Below, in pieces: positions 1 through 5,899 of a stretch of 9,723 nucleotides of DNA. The translations under genes and the position numbers were made by a program. Under the pieces are notes generated by a model. That model worked only from the letters and a program-made list of their open reading frames with translations. It was not told the origin of the DNA and ran no database searches. Every line of letters starts with the position of its first letter. Position 1 is the stretch's first letter. The stretch covers positions 1 through 9,723 of the forward strand of contig JAIENH010000345.1 of the NCBI GenBank assembly GCA_019751475.1. Direction: 5' to 3'. The stretch is from Cyclobacteriaceae bacterium (GTDB taxonomy: Bacteria > Bacteroidota > Bacteroidia > Cytophagales > Cyclobacteriaceae).

Positions 1-23
1 GATGCATAGAATTCGGAGCCAGA

Positions 24-824
24 CTAAAGCTTATTCTTTTTCAAGAATAAGTAAATCCTATCGGCATAAAGGTCGCCTGGTTCGTCTTTGGTGAGAACCT
101 TCATGCTCATCAGGTGCTCGCCTTCTGATTCGATGACGGTTACATTGTTTCTCTTGCCGAAGTCTCTTGCATCAGCAGTGATCGTTATTTTATCGCCTGT
201 TGTGCTAAACTCGAGTACCGGAACAGGTGGTTGTAACACATCAATCTTTTGAGCACTGGCTGGAAGGATGACGGTGACATTCCTTATTGACTGTAATCGA
301 TCCACAACGGCCTGCGGATCGTGATAGAAACCATCGGCTATCAGGAAGTCAATTTTTTCTTTCCGAAGCAGACTAACATAAGTGCCCATCGACAAAGCGA
401 GCAGTCCTATTTTCTCCTGGGGATAGCGAGCTCTCGTTTCTTTGATCACGGAGTCTAAGTCAACCGCGAACTCCGAATGGTATAAATAATCGGCACGAAT
501 GGCGAAGTCAGAGCTTGTTCCGAATCCGCGGTAGTCAAATGCGATCACACGAATGCCTTTCTCACGCAAGGCTTTGGCCTCCCACATCAAGTAGCTGATG
601 TTGCCGGCATCACCACCAACAAGAATAATGGTAGTGCCCGGAACGGCTTTTTCTTTTAATGAATATTCCCACACATTGATATCATAAAGGTCGGGCGTCT
701 TGACTTTGTATTCCTTGTAAGGAATCTCAAAAATCGCTGGTGTTCGATCGTACTTGCGATCGGGTTTGATGGCCAGCAACTGACCGCTTACCGTTAGTAG
801 CAGGAAGGCAAGGAGAGTTTTCAT
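24..824 (-). CDS. Secreted alpha/beta-hydrolase (serine hydrolase fold), substrate unknown
   Basis: A 266-residue protein with a Sec signal peptide (MKTLLAFLLLTVSGQLLA, cleavage probably after residue 18), so it should act in the periplasm or envelope. The rest fits an alpha/beta-hydrolase of the dienelactone hydrolase/bem46-like kind: an oxyanion-hole-like loop VGGDAGN at 69-75, the typical FDYRGFGTS at 96-104, a nucleophile elbow ALSMG at 143-147 (Ser145, with Ala in place of the usual first Gly), a likely acid in TGDK (Asp211) and His237 in GEH. Seen: signal peptide and a complete candidate triad. Inferred: an esterase, peptidase or lipase-like hydrolase; the sequence does not give the substrate. 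An upstream in-frame ATG at 878 would add 18 residues and bury the signal peptide, so ATG 824 was chosen. It lies 25 bases behind the Uma2 gene on the same strand and is probably cotranscribed with it; TATTTTTA at 844-837 is only a one-mismatch match to a -7 element. Confidence 0.85.
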   Translation of the reverse strand: MKTLLAFLLLTVSGQLLAIKPDRKYDRTPAIFEIPYKEYKVKTPDLYDINVWEYSLKEKAVPGTTIILVGGDAGNISYLMWEAKALREKGIRVIAFDYRGFGTSSDFAIRADYLYHSEFAVDLDSVIKETRARYPQEKIGLLALSMGTYVSLLRKEKIDFLIADGFYHDPQAVVDRLQSIRNVTVILPASAQKIDVLQPPVPVLEFSTTGDKITITADARDFGKRNNVTVIESEGEHLMSMKVLTKDEPGDLYADRIYLFLKKNKL

Positions 825-849
825 ATTCTTACAATTTAAAAATACACGC

Positions 850-1422
850 TTAAAGTCGAACATCCTTATAGATATCATTCATTGCTAGTGTGGTATCAAA
901 GCAAGACAACGTTATCTCATCGGTTGAGTTCACCGTTTCTGTAAGCAGCCAGGAATTATCACGTTGACGGAGGAATTTTTGCAGCCGATATTCAAACGAA
1001 GACACTGTCCAATACTCATGTAGGGATGGAATGGATCGATAGAAGGTGAATTTGTTTTCGCTGTCGTAGAAGGAGGTAGAAGGCGAGAGTACTTCACAGA
1101 TAAATGTTGGATTAACAATAGTATCAAAATGATCACCTAACAGCTCAGGCGTACCGCATACCACCATCACATCCGGATAGGTATAGTATTGCTGACCTGA
1201 AATGTAGAGCCTCATATCGCTGCCATAGGGTCTACAACCTTTTCCTGTAAGTTTAGCACTCAGCAAAACGATAAGATTGACCGTGATGATATTATGACTG
1301 TGCGTGGCACCAGCCATGGCAAAGATTTCACCCTTGTAAAATTCACTTTTTTCTTTGGCTCTACGTTCCAAATCGAGATACTCTGCCTCGCTGTATTTTT
1401 TTAGTTTTTCTGCGGAGCTCAT
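850..1422 (-). CDS. Uma2-family protein (PD-(D/E)XK nuclease superfamily)
   Basis: A 190-residue protein, the usual length for the Uma2 family (DUF820). The conserved path is visible: YKGEIFAMAGATHSHN at 29-44 (Glu32), YPDVMVVCG at 82-90 (Asp84), then EVLSPST at 110-116 (Glu110), Lys124 and YR at 128-129, and SLHEYW. Asp84, Glu110 and probably Lys124 form the PD-(D/E)XK-like active site. The family is classed as putative restriction-endonuclease-like and occurs in many copies in cyanobacteria and some Bacteroidota, but its biological role is unknown; no signal peptide or membrane segment is seen, so it is cytoplasmic. The open frame extends upstream to an ATG at 1521, but that start would overlap ubiE and swallow this gene's own promoter. 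ATG 1422, giving MSSAEKLKKYSEAEYL, matches the usual N-terminus. No methylase or specificity gene lies beside it, so a classical restriction system is not supported. Confidence 0.88.
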   Translation of the reverse strand: MSSAEKLKKYSEAEYLDLERRAKEKSEFYKGEIFAMAGATHSHNIITVNLIVLLSAKLTGKGCRPYGSDMRLYISGQQYYTYPDVMVVCGTPELLGDHFDTIVNPTFICEVLSPSTSFYDSENKFTFYRSIPSLHEYWTVSSFEYRLQKFLRQRDNSWLLTETVNSTDEITLSCFDTTLAMNDIYKDVRL

Positions 1423-1433
1423 TGAAAGTTTAC

Positions 1434-1465
1434 CAAAGATATTGATTTGGAGAGCAAGAGTCAAA
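1434..1465 (-). promoter_or_regulatory. Bacteroidota-type promoter for the Uma2 gene
   Basis: Read on the minus strand, TTTG (1465-1462) is followed by 20 bases and then TATCTTTG (1441-1434), an exact match to the Bacteroidota -33/-7 pattern TTTG...TAnnTTTG with typical spacing. The predicted transcription start lies only about six bases before ATG 1422, so the message would be nearly leaderless. Pattern match seen directly; use of the promoter is inferred. Confidence 0.6.
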
Positions 1466-1481
1466 GATGACAACAAACCCC

Positions 1482-1489
1482 TATTTTTG
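1482..1489 (+). promoter_or_regulatory. -7 element of the ubiE-porT-SDR operon promoter
   Basis: TATTTTTG matches TAnnTTTG exactly. Transcription would start near 1495-1497, leaving a leader of about 15 bases before the TTG start at 1512. No clear TTG is found 19-21 bases upstream, so the -33 half is weak; that position coincides with the -33 element of the opposing Uma2 promoter. Confidence 0.5.
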
Positions 1490-1511
1490 CACGACTTAAT
1501 CAACAGCCTCC

Positions 1512-2252
1512 TTGAGTACACCCAGTAAAGACGTAGTAGTACCTTACAAAGAAGATTCTTCAGGTAAAAAGCAGCAAGTAGCCCGCATGTTTGATAGCAT
1601 CAGCGGGCGCTATGACTTGCTCAACCACACCCTGAGTCTTGGCATTGACATTCGCTGGCGAAAGAAGGCCATTGCCTTGCTACGCGATTTGCAGCCAAAG
1701 CGTATTCTCGATGTAGCCACCGGCACGGGTGATTTTGCCATTGAAGCGCTGGCACTCAAGCCGGAAAAAATTGTTGGTGTAGATATTTCAGAAGGCATGC
1801 TCGATGTTGGTCGTGCAAAGATTCGCAACCGTAAAATCGATCACATAATAGAAATGCAATCGGGCGATTCAGAAAATCTTCCCTTTCAAGATAATTTTTT
1901 TGATGCTGTGATCGTTGCATTTGGTGTACGAAACTTTGAAGACCTTGAGAAGGGTTTGGCAGAAATGCTGCGCGTGGTGCGGCCGGGTGGCAGGGTAGTG
2001 ATCTTAGAATTCTCCCACCCCTCAAAATTCCCGATGAAGCAGTTGTACAACGTTTATTTTACTACCATCTTGCCGTGGATTGGCCGGAGGATTTCGCGCG
2101 ATCAGGCAGCGTATCGCTACCTTCCCGAATCTGTTAAGGCTTTTCCATACGGAGAAGATTTCACAAAAATTCTTTCAAACCTGGGATATAAAAACCCGCA
2201 ATGCAATCCACTTACTTTCGGAATAAGTTCCATCTACTGGGGTACCAAGTAA
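1512..2252 (+). CDS. ubiE: Demethylmenaquinone methyltransferase (MenG/UbiE)
   Basis: A 246-residue SAM-dependent methyltransferase of normal family length. It carries both UbiE signatures: YDLLNHTLSLGIDIRWR at 34-50 and RVVRPGGRVVILEFSHP at 154-170. The SAM-binding motif DVATGTG is at 67-73, the second acidic strand end is GVDIS at 89-93, and the C-terminus PLTFGISSIYWGTK is typical. It methylates demethylmenaquinone to menaquinone, the last step of quinone synthesis; Bacteroidota generally use menaquinone, so the MenG activity is the relevant one. The start is TTG at 1512: an in-frame TAA at 1497 blocks any earlier start, there is no other start codon between, and the first internal ATG (Met26) would remove the conserved PYKE...KKQQVARMF stretch. 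It is the first gene of a tight operon with porT and an SDR gene. Confidence 0.96.
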   Translation: MSTPSKDVVVPYKEDSSGKKQQVARMFDSISGRYDLLNHTLSLGIDIRWRKKAIALLRDLQPKRILDVATGTGDFAIEALALKPEKIVGVDISEGMLDVGRAKIRNRKIDHIIEMQSGDSENLPFQDNFFDAVIVAFGVRNFEDLEKGLAEMLRVVRPGGRVVILEFSHPSKFPMKQLYNVYFTTILPWIGRRISRDQAAYRYLPESVKAFPYGEDFTKILSNLGYKNPQCNPLTFGISSIYWGTK

Positions 2253-2932
2253 TTGTATTGGCATGTTTGCTGTCGCACGAAGTGACGGCTCAGCACTACA
2301 AGTGGGCCAGGCGTAATAACCCTGAGTTTGACAATCGTAAAATTTCGTACGGCTTTATGATCGGCCTTCATACTTCGGCTTATCAGGTAAAGTATTCCGA
2401 TCAGTTCGTCACACAGAGTTTTGATACGGTACATTCCGTGCAGGCCCAGTTTTCTCCGGGATTCTCTTTGGGATTTCTAGTGAACTTGCGACTGAACGAA
2501 GTTCTCGATTTGCGAGTCATGCCAAAGGCAGGCTTCTATAATCACAAACTTACCTACTACCTCACGGACAATACTACGCGAAGGCAGTTGGTAGAGACCA
2601 CGATGGTGGAGTTTCCCATCCTGTTAAAATATAAATCGATGAGACGCGGCAACGTGCGTATGTACATGATTGGAGGCGTAACTCCGGCCATTGAGGCTTC
2701 AGGTAAAAATGATGTACAATCAACAACGGCTAACCTTGACATTCGCAGCCGTAACATCAGTCTGGATGCAGGCATTGGTTTTGATTTTTACTTTCCTTTG
2801 TTCAAGTTCTCGCAAGAGATACGATTCTCACGCGGCATCTCCAACATGCTGGGATCAGACCCTAGTATTTACTCAGCGCCATTAAAGTATCTTAATACCA
2901 ACACCATTTCGGTTTACTTCATTTTTCAATAG
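2201..2932 (+). CDS. porT: PorT/SprT-type outer-membrane beta-barrel protein (type IX secretion/gliding)
   Basis: A 243-residue protein close to the length of characterised PorT proteins. The N-terminus is a signal peptide with hydrophobic core VIVLACLL and probable cleavage after TA30, before QHYKW. The mature part follows the PorT pattern as I know it: a NNPEFDNRKISYGFMIGLH opening, an LRVMPKAGFYNHKL strand, VEFPILLKYKS, NVRMYMIGGVTP, and a closing ISLDAGIGFDFYFPLFKFS. PorT is required for T9SS function and gliding in Porphyromonas and Flavobacterium (SprT); the barrel lies in the outer membrane. Placement directly after ubiE is, from memory, common in Bacteroidota and supports the call. 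ATG 2201 lies inside ubiE, so the first 17 codons are dual-coding; no later start leaves a full signal peptide. Cys22 (VLAC) is not a convincing lipobox because the hydrophobic stretch before it is too short. Confidence 0.85.
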   Translation: MQSTYFRNKFHLLGYQVIVLACLLSHEVTAQHYKWARRNNPEFDNRKISYGFMIGLHTSAYQVKYSDQFVTQSFDTVHSVQAQFSPGFSLGFLVNLRLNEVLDLRVMPKAGFYNHKLTYYLTDNTTRRQLVETTMVEFPILLKYKSMRRGNVRMYMIGGVTPAIEASGKNDVQSTTANLDIRSRNISLDAGIGFDFYFPLFKFSQEIRFSRGISNMLGSDPSIYSAPLKYLNTNTISVYFIFQ

Positions 2933-3691
2933 ATGTCATCTTCACGCATTGCACTTATCACAGGCGCAACTTCCGGCATAGGCGAGGCTACCGCGCGGCT
3001 GCTCGCCAAAAACAATTTCAAATTGATTCTTTGCGGAAGACGAGAAGACCGGTTGAAGGCATTGCAGACTGAATTATCCTCTAAGATTGAAGTAACCACC
3101 CTGGCTTTTGACGTCCGTGACCGCGAGGATGTTTCCAAAACCTTGCGTTCACTGCCCGAAGCATGGAAGGCGATTGATGTACTGATTAATAATGCCGGTA
3201 ATGCGCACGGTCTTGATCCGGTGCAAACCGGCAGTCTGGATGACTGGGACGCTATGATTGATATCAATGTGAAGGGATTGCTCTACGTGTCGCGCGAAAT
3301 ATTGCCCGGCATGGTGGAGCGGAAGTCGGGCCACATCATTAACCTTGGTTCTATTGCAGGCAAAGAAGTATATGGAAATGGCAACGTGTATTGCGCCAGC
3401 AAGTTTGCGGTAGATGCACTCACACGTGGCATGCGCATTGACCTCAACGCAGCGGGTATTAAAGTTACGGCCATTCACCCGGGCCTGGTAGAGACAGAAT
3501 TTTCGCTGGTGCGATTTAAGGGCGATGCTGACAGGGCTAGTAGTGTATACAAAGGACTGGAGCCCTTGCGCGGAGAAGATATTGCTGATCTTATTCTATT
3601 TGCCCTCACACGTCCCGCTCATGTAGTGGTAGCTGATTTGGTCGTGTTACCAACAGCCCAGGCTAGTGCTACTGTGGTGAACCGGAAATAG
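2933..3691 (+). CDS. SDR-family NAD(P)-dependent oxidoreductase, YdfG-like
   Basis: A 252-residue classical short-chain dehydrogenase. The Rossmann glycine motif TGATSGIG is at 10-17, NNAG at 86-89, the structural Asn at 112, and the catalytic Ser140, Tyr153 and Lys157 (YCASK) are all present. Arg36-Arg37 after the second strand (CGRRED) suggests NADP(H) preference. The C-terminal run with AHVVVADLVVLPTAQAS resembles YdfG-type 3-hydroxy acid/L-allo-threonine dehydrogenases, which reduce malonic semialdehyde or oxidise short 3-hydroxy acids. Fold and cofactor class are firm; the substrate is an inference from overall resemblance. The ATG follows the porT stop with no base between, indicating translational coupling in the ubiE-porT operon, although no metabolic link to menaquinone or secretion is evident. 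It is cytoplasmic, with no signal peptide. Confidence 0.92.
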   Translation: MSSSRIALITGATSGIGEATARLLAKNNFKLILCGRREDRLKALQTELSSKIEVTTLAFDVRDREDVSKTLRSLPEAWKAIDVLINNAGNAHGLDPVQTGSLDDWDAMIDINVKGLLYVSREILPGMVERKSGHIINLGSIAGKEVYGNGNVYCASKFAVDALTRGMRIDLNAAGIKVTAIHPGLVETEFSLVRFKGDADRASSVYKGLEPLRGEDIADLILFALTRPAHVVVADLVVLPTAQASATVVNRK

Positions 3692-3743
3692 GCCGCCTCT
3701 TTTTCTTAACAATTTGGTAATATTGCCTCAAATCTATAGGGGC

Positions 3744-4517
3744 ATGAAGAAAATTTTCCGCAGTTTCTCGCTGATTATCAACTACAAAACGTTCGTCATT
3801 ACTGCCCTTGCGGTTATCTCTACGTACGTCTGTTTTCACCTGGGTCTGACTGCCAAGTTCCCTGATATGTTGGTGGGGGTGGCCATTGTTTTTCCAGTGG
3901 TGTTCTCTATCGGGTCTGCCTATAACCGAAGAGAGACGGCCCTGCAGCGGTGGGCAGATTTTAAAGGTCACGCCATCGCCATCTACTATGCCACCCGCGA
4001 CTGGACATCCATTAAAGACCACGATTTGCCTCAACGCACACGCACCTTGCTGATTGACATGGTGCATCGTACCAAGCATATTTTACAATCCAAGCGGCAG
4101 GAATGGCCCAAGCAGGAAAAGGAATTTTACGAATTGTTCTCAAGGCTTTCTGTTCTTACAATGGAATTAAGGAACTATGGCGTGCAAAGTGGTGAGATTT
4201 CGCGCGTGAGTCAGTATGTAAGTAAGATGCTGATTGCATTTGATAACCTGAAAATCATTTTTATCTATCGCACGCCAATAACACTTCGTACCTATAGCAA
4301 AGTATTTATTTACATTTTTCCAATTATCTACGGCCCATACTTCGCCAGCACCTTTCATGAATATTCAGCCAACCTGGAGTATGTCATGCCGGTGCTATAT
4401 AGCTTTATTTTGGTAAGCCTTGACAACATTCAAGACCACCTGGAAGATCCCTTTGACGAAGTAGGAGAGGACGACATAGAAATTGATGCAGACGAAGTAA
4501 GCCGTGTGTTGATTTGA
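3744..4517 (+). CDS. Bestrophin-like membrane protein (putative anion channel)
   Basis: A 257-residue integral membrane protein. Four hydrophobic segments are visible, near residues 16-35, 40-60, roughly 188-206 and 212-227, arranged as two early and two late helices around a polar helical middle, which is the bestrophin (UPF0187) layout. SIGSAYNRRETALQRW (55-70) occupies the place of the bestrophin stretch after helix 2 with its conserved Arg and Trp, and EDPFDE (234-239) matches the conserved E-x-PF motif after the last helix, followed by an acidic tail. Bestrophins form pentameric anion or cation channels in the inner membrane. The protein is shorter and more divergent than typical bacterial members, so the function is tentative. 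The frame could begin at a TTG at 3714, but ATG 3744 (MKKIFRSF) is more natural. It sits 52 bases behind the SDR gene on the same strand, either as the last gene of that operon or with a weak promoter of its own (TAATATTG at 3718-3725, one mismatch). Confidence 0.68.
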   Translation: MKKIFRSFSLIINYKTFVITALAVISTYVCFHLGLTAKFPDMLVGVAIVFPVVFSIGSAYNRRETALQRWADFKGHAIAIYYATRDWTSIKDHDLPQRTRTLLIDMVHRTKHILQSKRQEWPKQEKEFYELFSRLSVLTMELRNYGVQSGEISRVSQYVSKMLIAFDNLKIIFIYRTPITLRTYSKVFIYIFPIIYGPYFASTFHEYSANLEYVMPVLYSFILVSLDNIQDHLEDPFDEVGEDDIEIDADEVSRVLI

Positions 4518-4520
4518 GAT

Positions 4521-5243
4521 TTACAAGGCTGCAATGGCGGCACGGTAGCGCTTTCGTACTTTATGAAACTTGATGTCATCAAGAATGTTGCCGATGAAAA
4601 CGCTCACACCGTAGGAATAAAAGGCCCCGTCAAAGTCTGCGTTAATGTCATATGTTTTTAGTGACTTGCGATAGCCGATGAGGCCGTTAAGTCCCACCCA
4701 GCGCAGAGGTTTGATTTTTACTTGAAGGCCGATGCCACTTGGAAAAAACGAACCGCTCTTGCTTGACACCACCGTTTGGTTGTCACCAGCTTTTATGACG
4801 AAAGATGTATTTCCAAAACCAACTTCTACGGGAATGGCCACTTCCAGCCATCGCGAGTTGACGAGCCAGTATTCAAAGTTTACCATCAGGTAGGAGAGCT
4901 CCAATTCGCGGTAGCGTGTGCGCGGCTTTTGCGCTTTTGTTGTGGTGCCTGCCACAAGCACTTTTTGATCTTCTTTTATTTGATACGCGCCTACCCCGAG
5001 TCGATAGCGATTTCTAAAAATTAATCCAATGTTATAACCCACAATGTCGACTTCCTTATCGCGCAAGTAGGATTTTCGATTATCAAAAATAACATCAAAC
5101 GAGATACGACTGGGTTTGTAGATTTTTATTGAGTCTTGCACAAACCTTTCTTTCAGTGCCTGCCGAAGGCTGTCCTGGGCATAGACATTCTCAAACAGAA
5201 CCATGAAGGTTATAAGCAGTAAAGGTCTCAGGACACGCGCCAT
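4521..5243 (-). CDS. Secreted beta-barrel-like protein of unknown function
   Basis: A 240-residue protein with a clear Sec signal peptide (MARVLRPLLLITFMVLFENVYA, cleaved before QDS). The mature region is rich in alternating, aromatic strands (for example VDIVGYNIGLIFRNRYRLGVG, ELELSYLMVNFEYWL, SGIGLQVKIKPLRWVGLNGL and FYSYGVSVFIG), which suggests a small outer-membrane beta-barrel. I do not recognise a named family. The C-terminus is basic (KVRKRYRAAIAAL) and does not look like a T9SS sorting domain. An ATG at 5285 would add 14 residues ahead of the signal peptide, so ATG 5243 was preferred. It is the third gene of the run aspS, nucleotidyltransferase and this gene, 51 bases behind its upstream neighbour, and it converges on the bestrophin-like gene with 3 bases between the two stop codons. 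Confidence 0.75.
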   Translation of the reverse strand: MARVLRPLLLITFMVLFENVYAQDSLRQALKERFVQDSIKIYKPSRISFDVIFDNRKSYLRDKEVDIVGYNIGLIFRNRYRLGVGAYQIKEDQKVLVAGTTTKAQKPRTRYRELELSYLMVNFEYWLVNSRWLEVAIPVEVGFGNTSFVIKAGDNQTVVSSKSGSFFPSGIGLQVKIKPLRWVGLNGLIGYRKSLKTYDINADFDGAFYSYGVSVFIGNILDDIKFHKVRKRYRAAIAAL

Positions 5244-5294
5244 AGAAAATAGACCCTTCAATCTACACAACTTTGAGAAAATCACCAGCGTGTG

Positions 5295-5855
5295 CTAGCC
5301 AAGTAATTTCTTCAGGAATGAAATATCAGCCAAGTCTTTTTCACGATTTACAGATTGCTTTTCCACGAGCATATCTTGGGCAGCCAGCACTTTTAAAGTA
5401 GTACCTCGAAAGGTTGAATTGCTAGCGCGGCTATAACAGGCATCGAAGTCTACTTCGCGGAAAGCTTTTAGAAAGTGCATAAGATCCAGCTTAAATCCGG
5501 ATTCAAGCATATTGAAGATCGCCATCCCGGGCACTAACTGGGTTGTGGCTTGCAGTGCTTTCGCCTCGGTATAGCCCGCATCGATCAAGGCCTCGCGCAA
5601 GTTTTTCATGTTCGCCTCATCGTTGCATATCCACAGATCAAGGTCATTGGTAGCACGTACGTGACCATAAAATGCCATCGCAAAACCACCAATCAAGATG
5701 TAGCGTACCTGGTATTTTTCCAGACTGTTGATCAGGTGCTGCAAGTCAGGATGGTGAAGGTCAAGCTTTTGGGTATGCGCTGGATTAGAATTATAAAATT
5801 CATTAGCCAGTTCATTTACCTGGAGCACCTTCTCAACAAAATCATACGATTTCAT
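5295..5855 (-). CDS. Nucleotidyltransferase-fold protein (AbiEii/DUF6036-like), orphan
   Basis: A 186-residue soluble protein with a DNA polymerase beta-type nucleotidyltransferase core. The motif GGFAMAFYG (56-64) followed by NDLDLW (70-75) gives the GG...DxD signature with metal-binding Asp71 and Asp73; a third acidic residue is Asp124 in FKLDLMHF. The C-terminal part (LKVLAAQDMLVEKQ, then REKDLADISFL, 154-181) is the Lys/Asp-rich helix region usual in AbiEii- and DUF6036-type proteins. Members of this superfamily include toxins that add nucleotides to tRNA acceptor ends (MenT, AbiEii) and uncharacterised housekeeping proteins. No antitoxin gene lies next to it: aspS is 30 bases upstream and a barrel-like gene 51 bases downstream, all on the same strand. 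Fold and catalytic residues are seen; substrate and toxin activity are unknown. Confidence 0.85.
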   Translation of the reverse strand: MKSYDFVEKVLQVNELANEFYNSNPAHTQKLDLHHPDLQHLINSLEKYQVRYILIGGFAMAFYGHVRATNDLDLWICNDEANMKNLREALIDAGYTEAKALQATTQLVPGMAIFNMLESGFKLDLMHFLKAFREVDFDACYSRASNSTFRGTTLKVLAAQDMLVEKQSVNREKDLADISFLKKLLG

Positions 5856-5864
5856 ACCATACGA

Positions 5865-5899
5865 AGGTACGCATTCATCCGTAACTCAGGGTCGTACCT
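5865..5899. repeat. Inverted repeat at the aspS/nucleotidyltransferase junction
   Basis: AGGTACG (5865-5871) and CGTACCT (5893-5899) are perfect 7-base inverted arms separated by 21 bases, and the aspS stop codon (5888-5886) lies in the loop. In the minus-strand message this could form a weak stem-loop just ahead of the nucleotidyltransferase start at 5855. There is no T-tract, so it does not look like a terminator. It may be chance. Confidence 0.3.

Noticed and set aside
850..1521. Longer Uma2 start at ATG 1521
   Set aside because: It would overlap ubiE, include the gene's own promoter, and add 33 residues absent from the usual family N-terminus.
850..2252. Restriction-modification or defence system formed by the Uma2 nuclease and the adjacent methyltransferase
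   Set aside because: The methyltransferase is clearly UbiE/MenG with both family signatures, not a DNA methylase, and the two genes are divergent.
2201..2932. PorT as a lipoprotein using Cys22
   Set aside because: The hydrophobic segment before the Cys is too short, Leu at -2 is atypical, and a normal signal peptidase I site follows at residue 30.
3669..4079. Minus-strand open frame of 136 codons opposite the bestrophin-like gene
   Set aside because: It is antisense to a well-supported membrane protein and shows no motif, signal or promoter.
4502..4545. CCGTG/CACGG arms around the convergent stops as a bidirectional terminator
   Set aside because: Five pairs around a loop of nearly 35 bases and no flanking T-tracts.
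4521..5855. Toxin-antitoxin pair made of the nucleotidyltransferase and the gene after it
   Set aside because: The downstream product has a signal peptide and beta-barrel character, which does not fit a cytoplasmic antitoxin.
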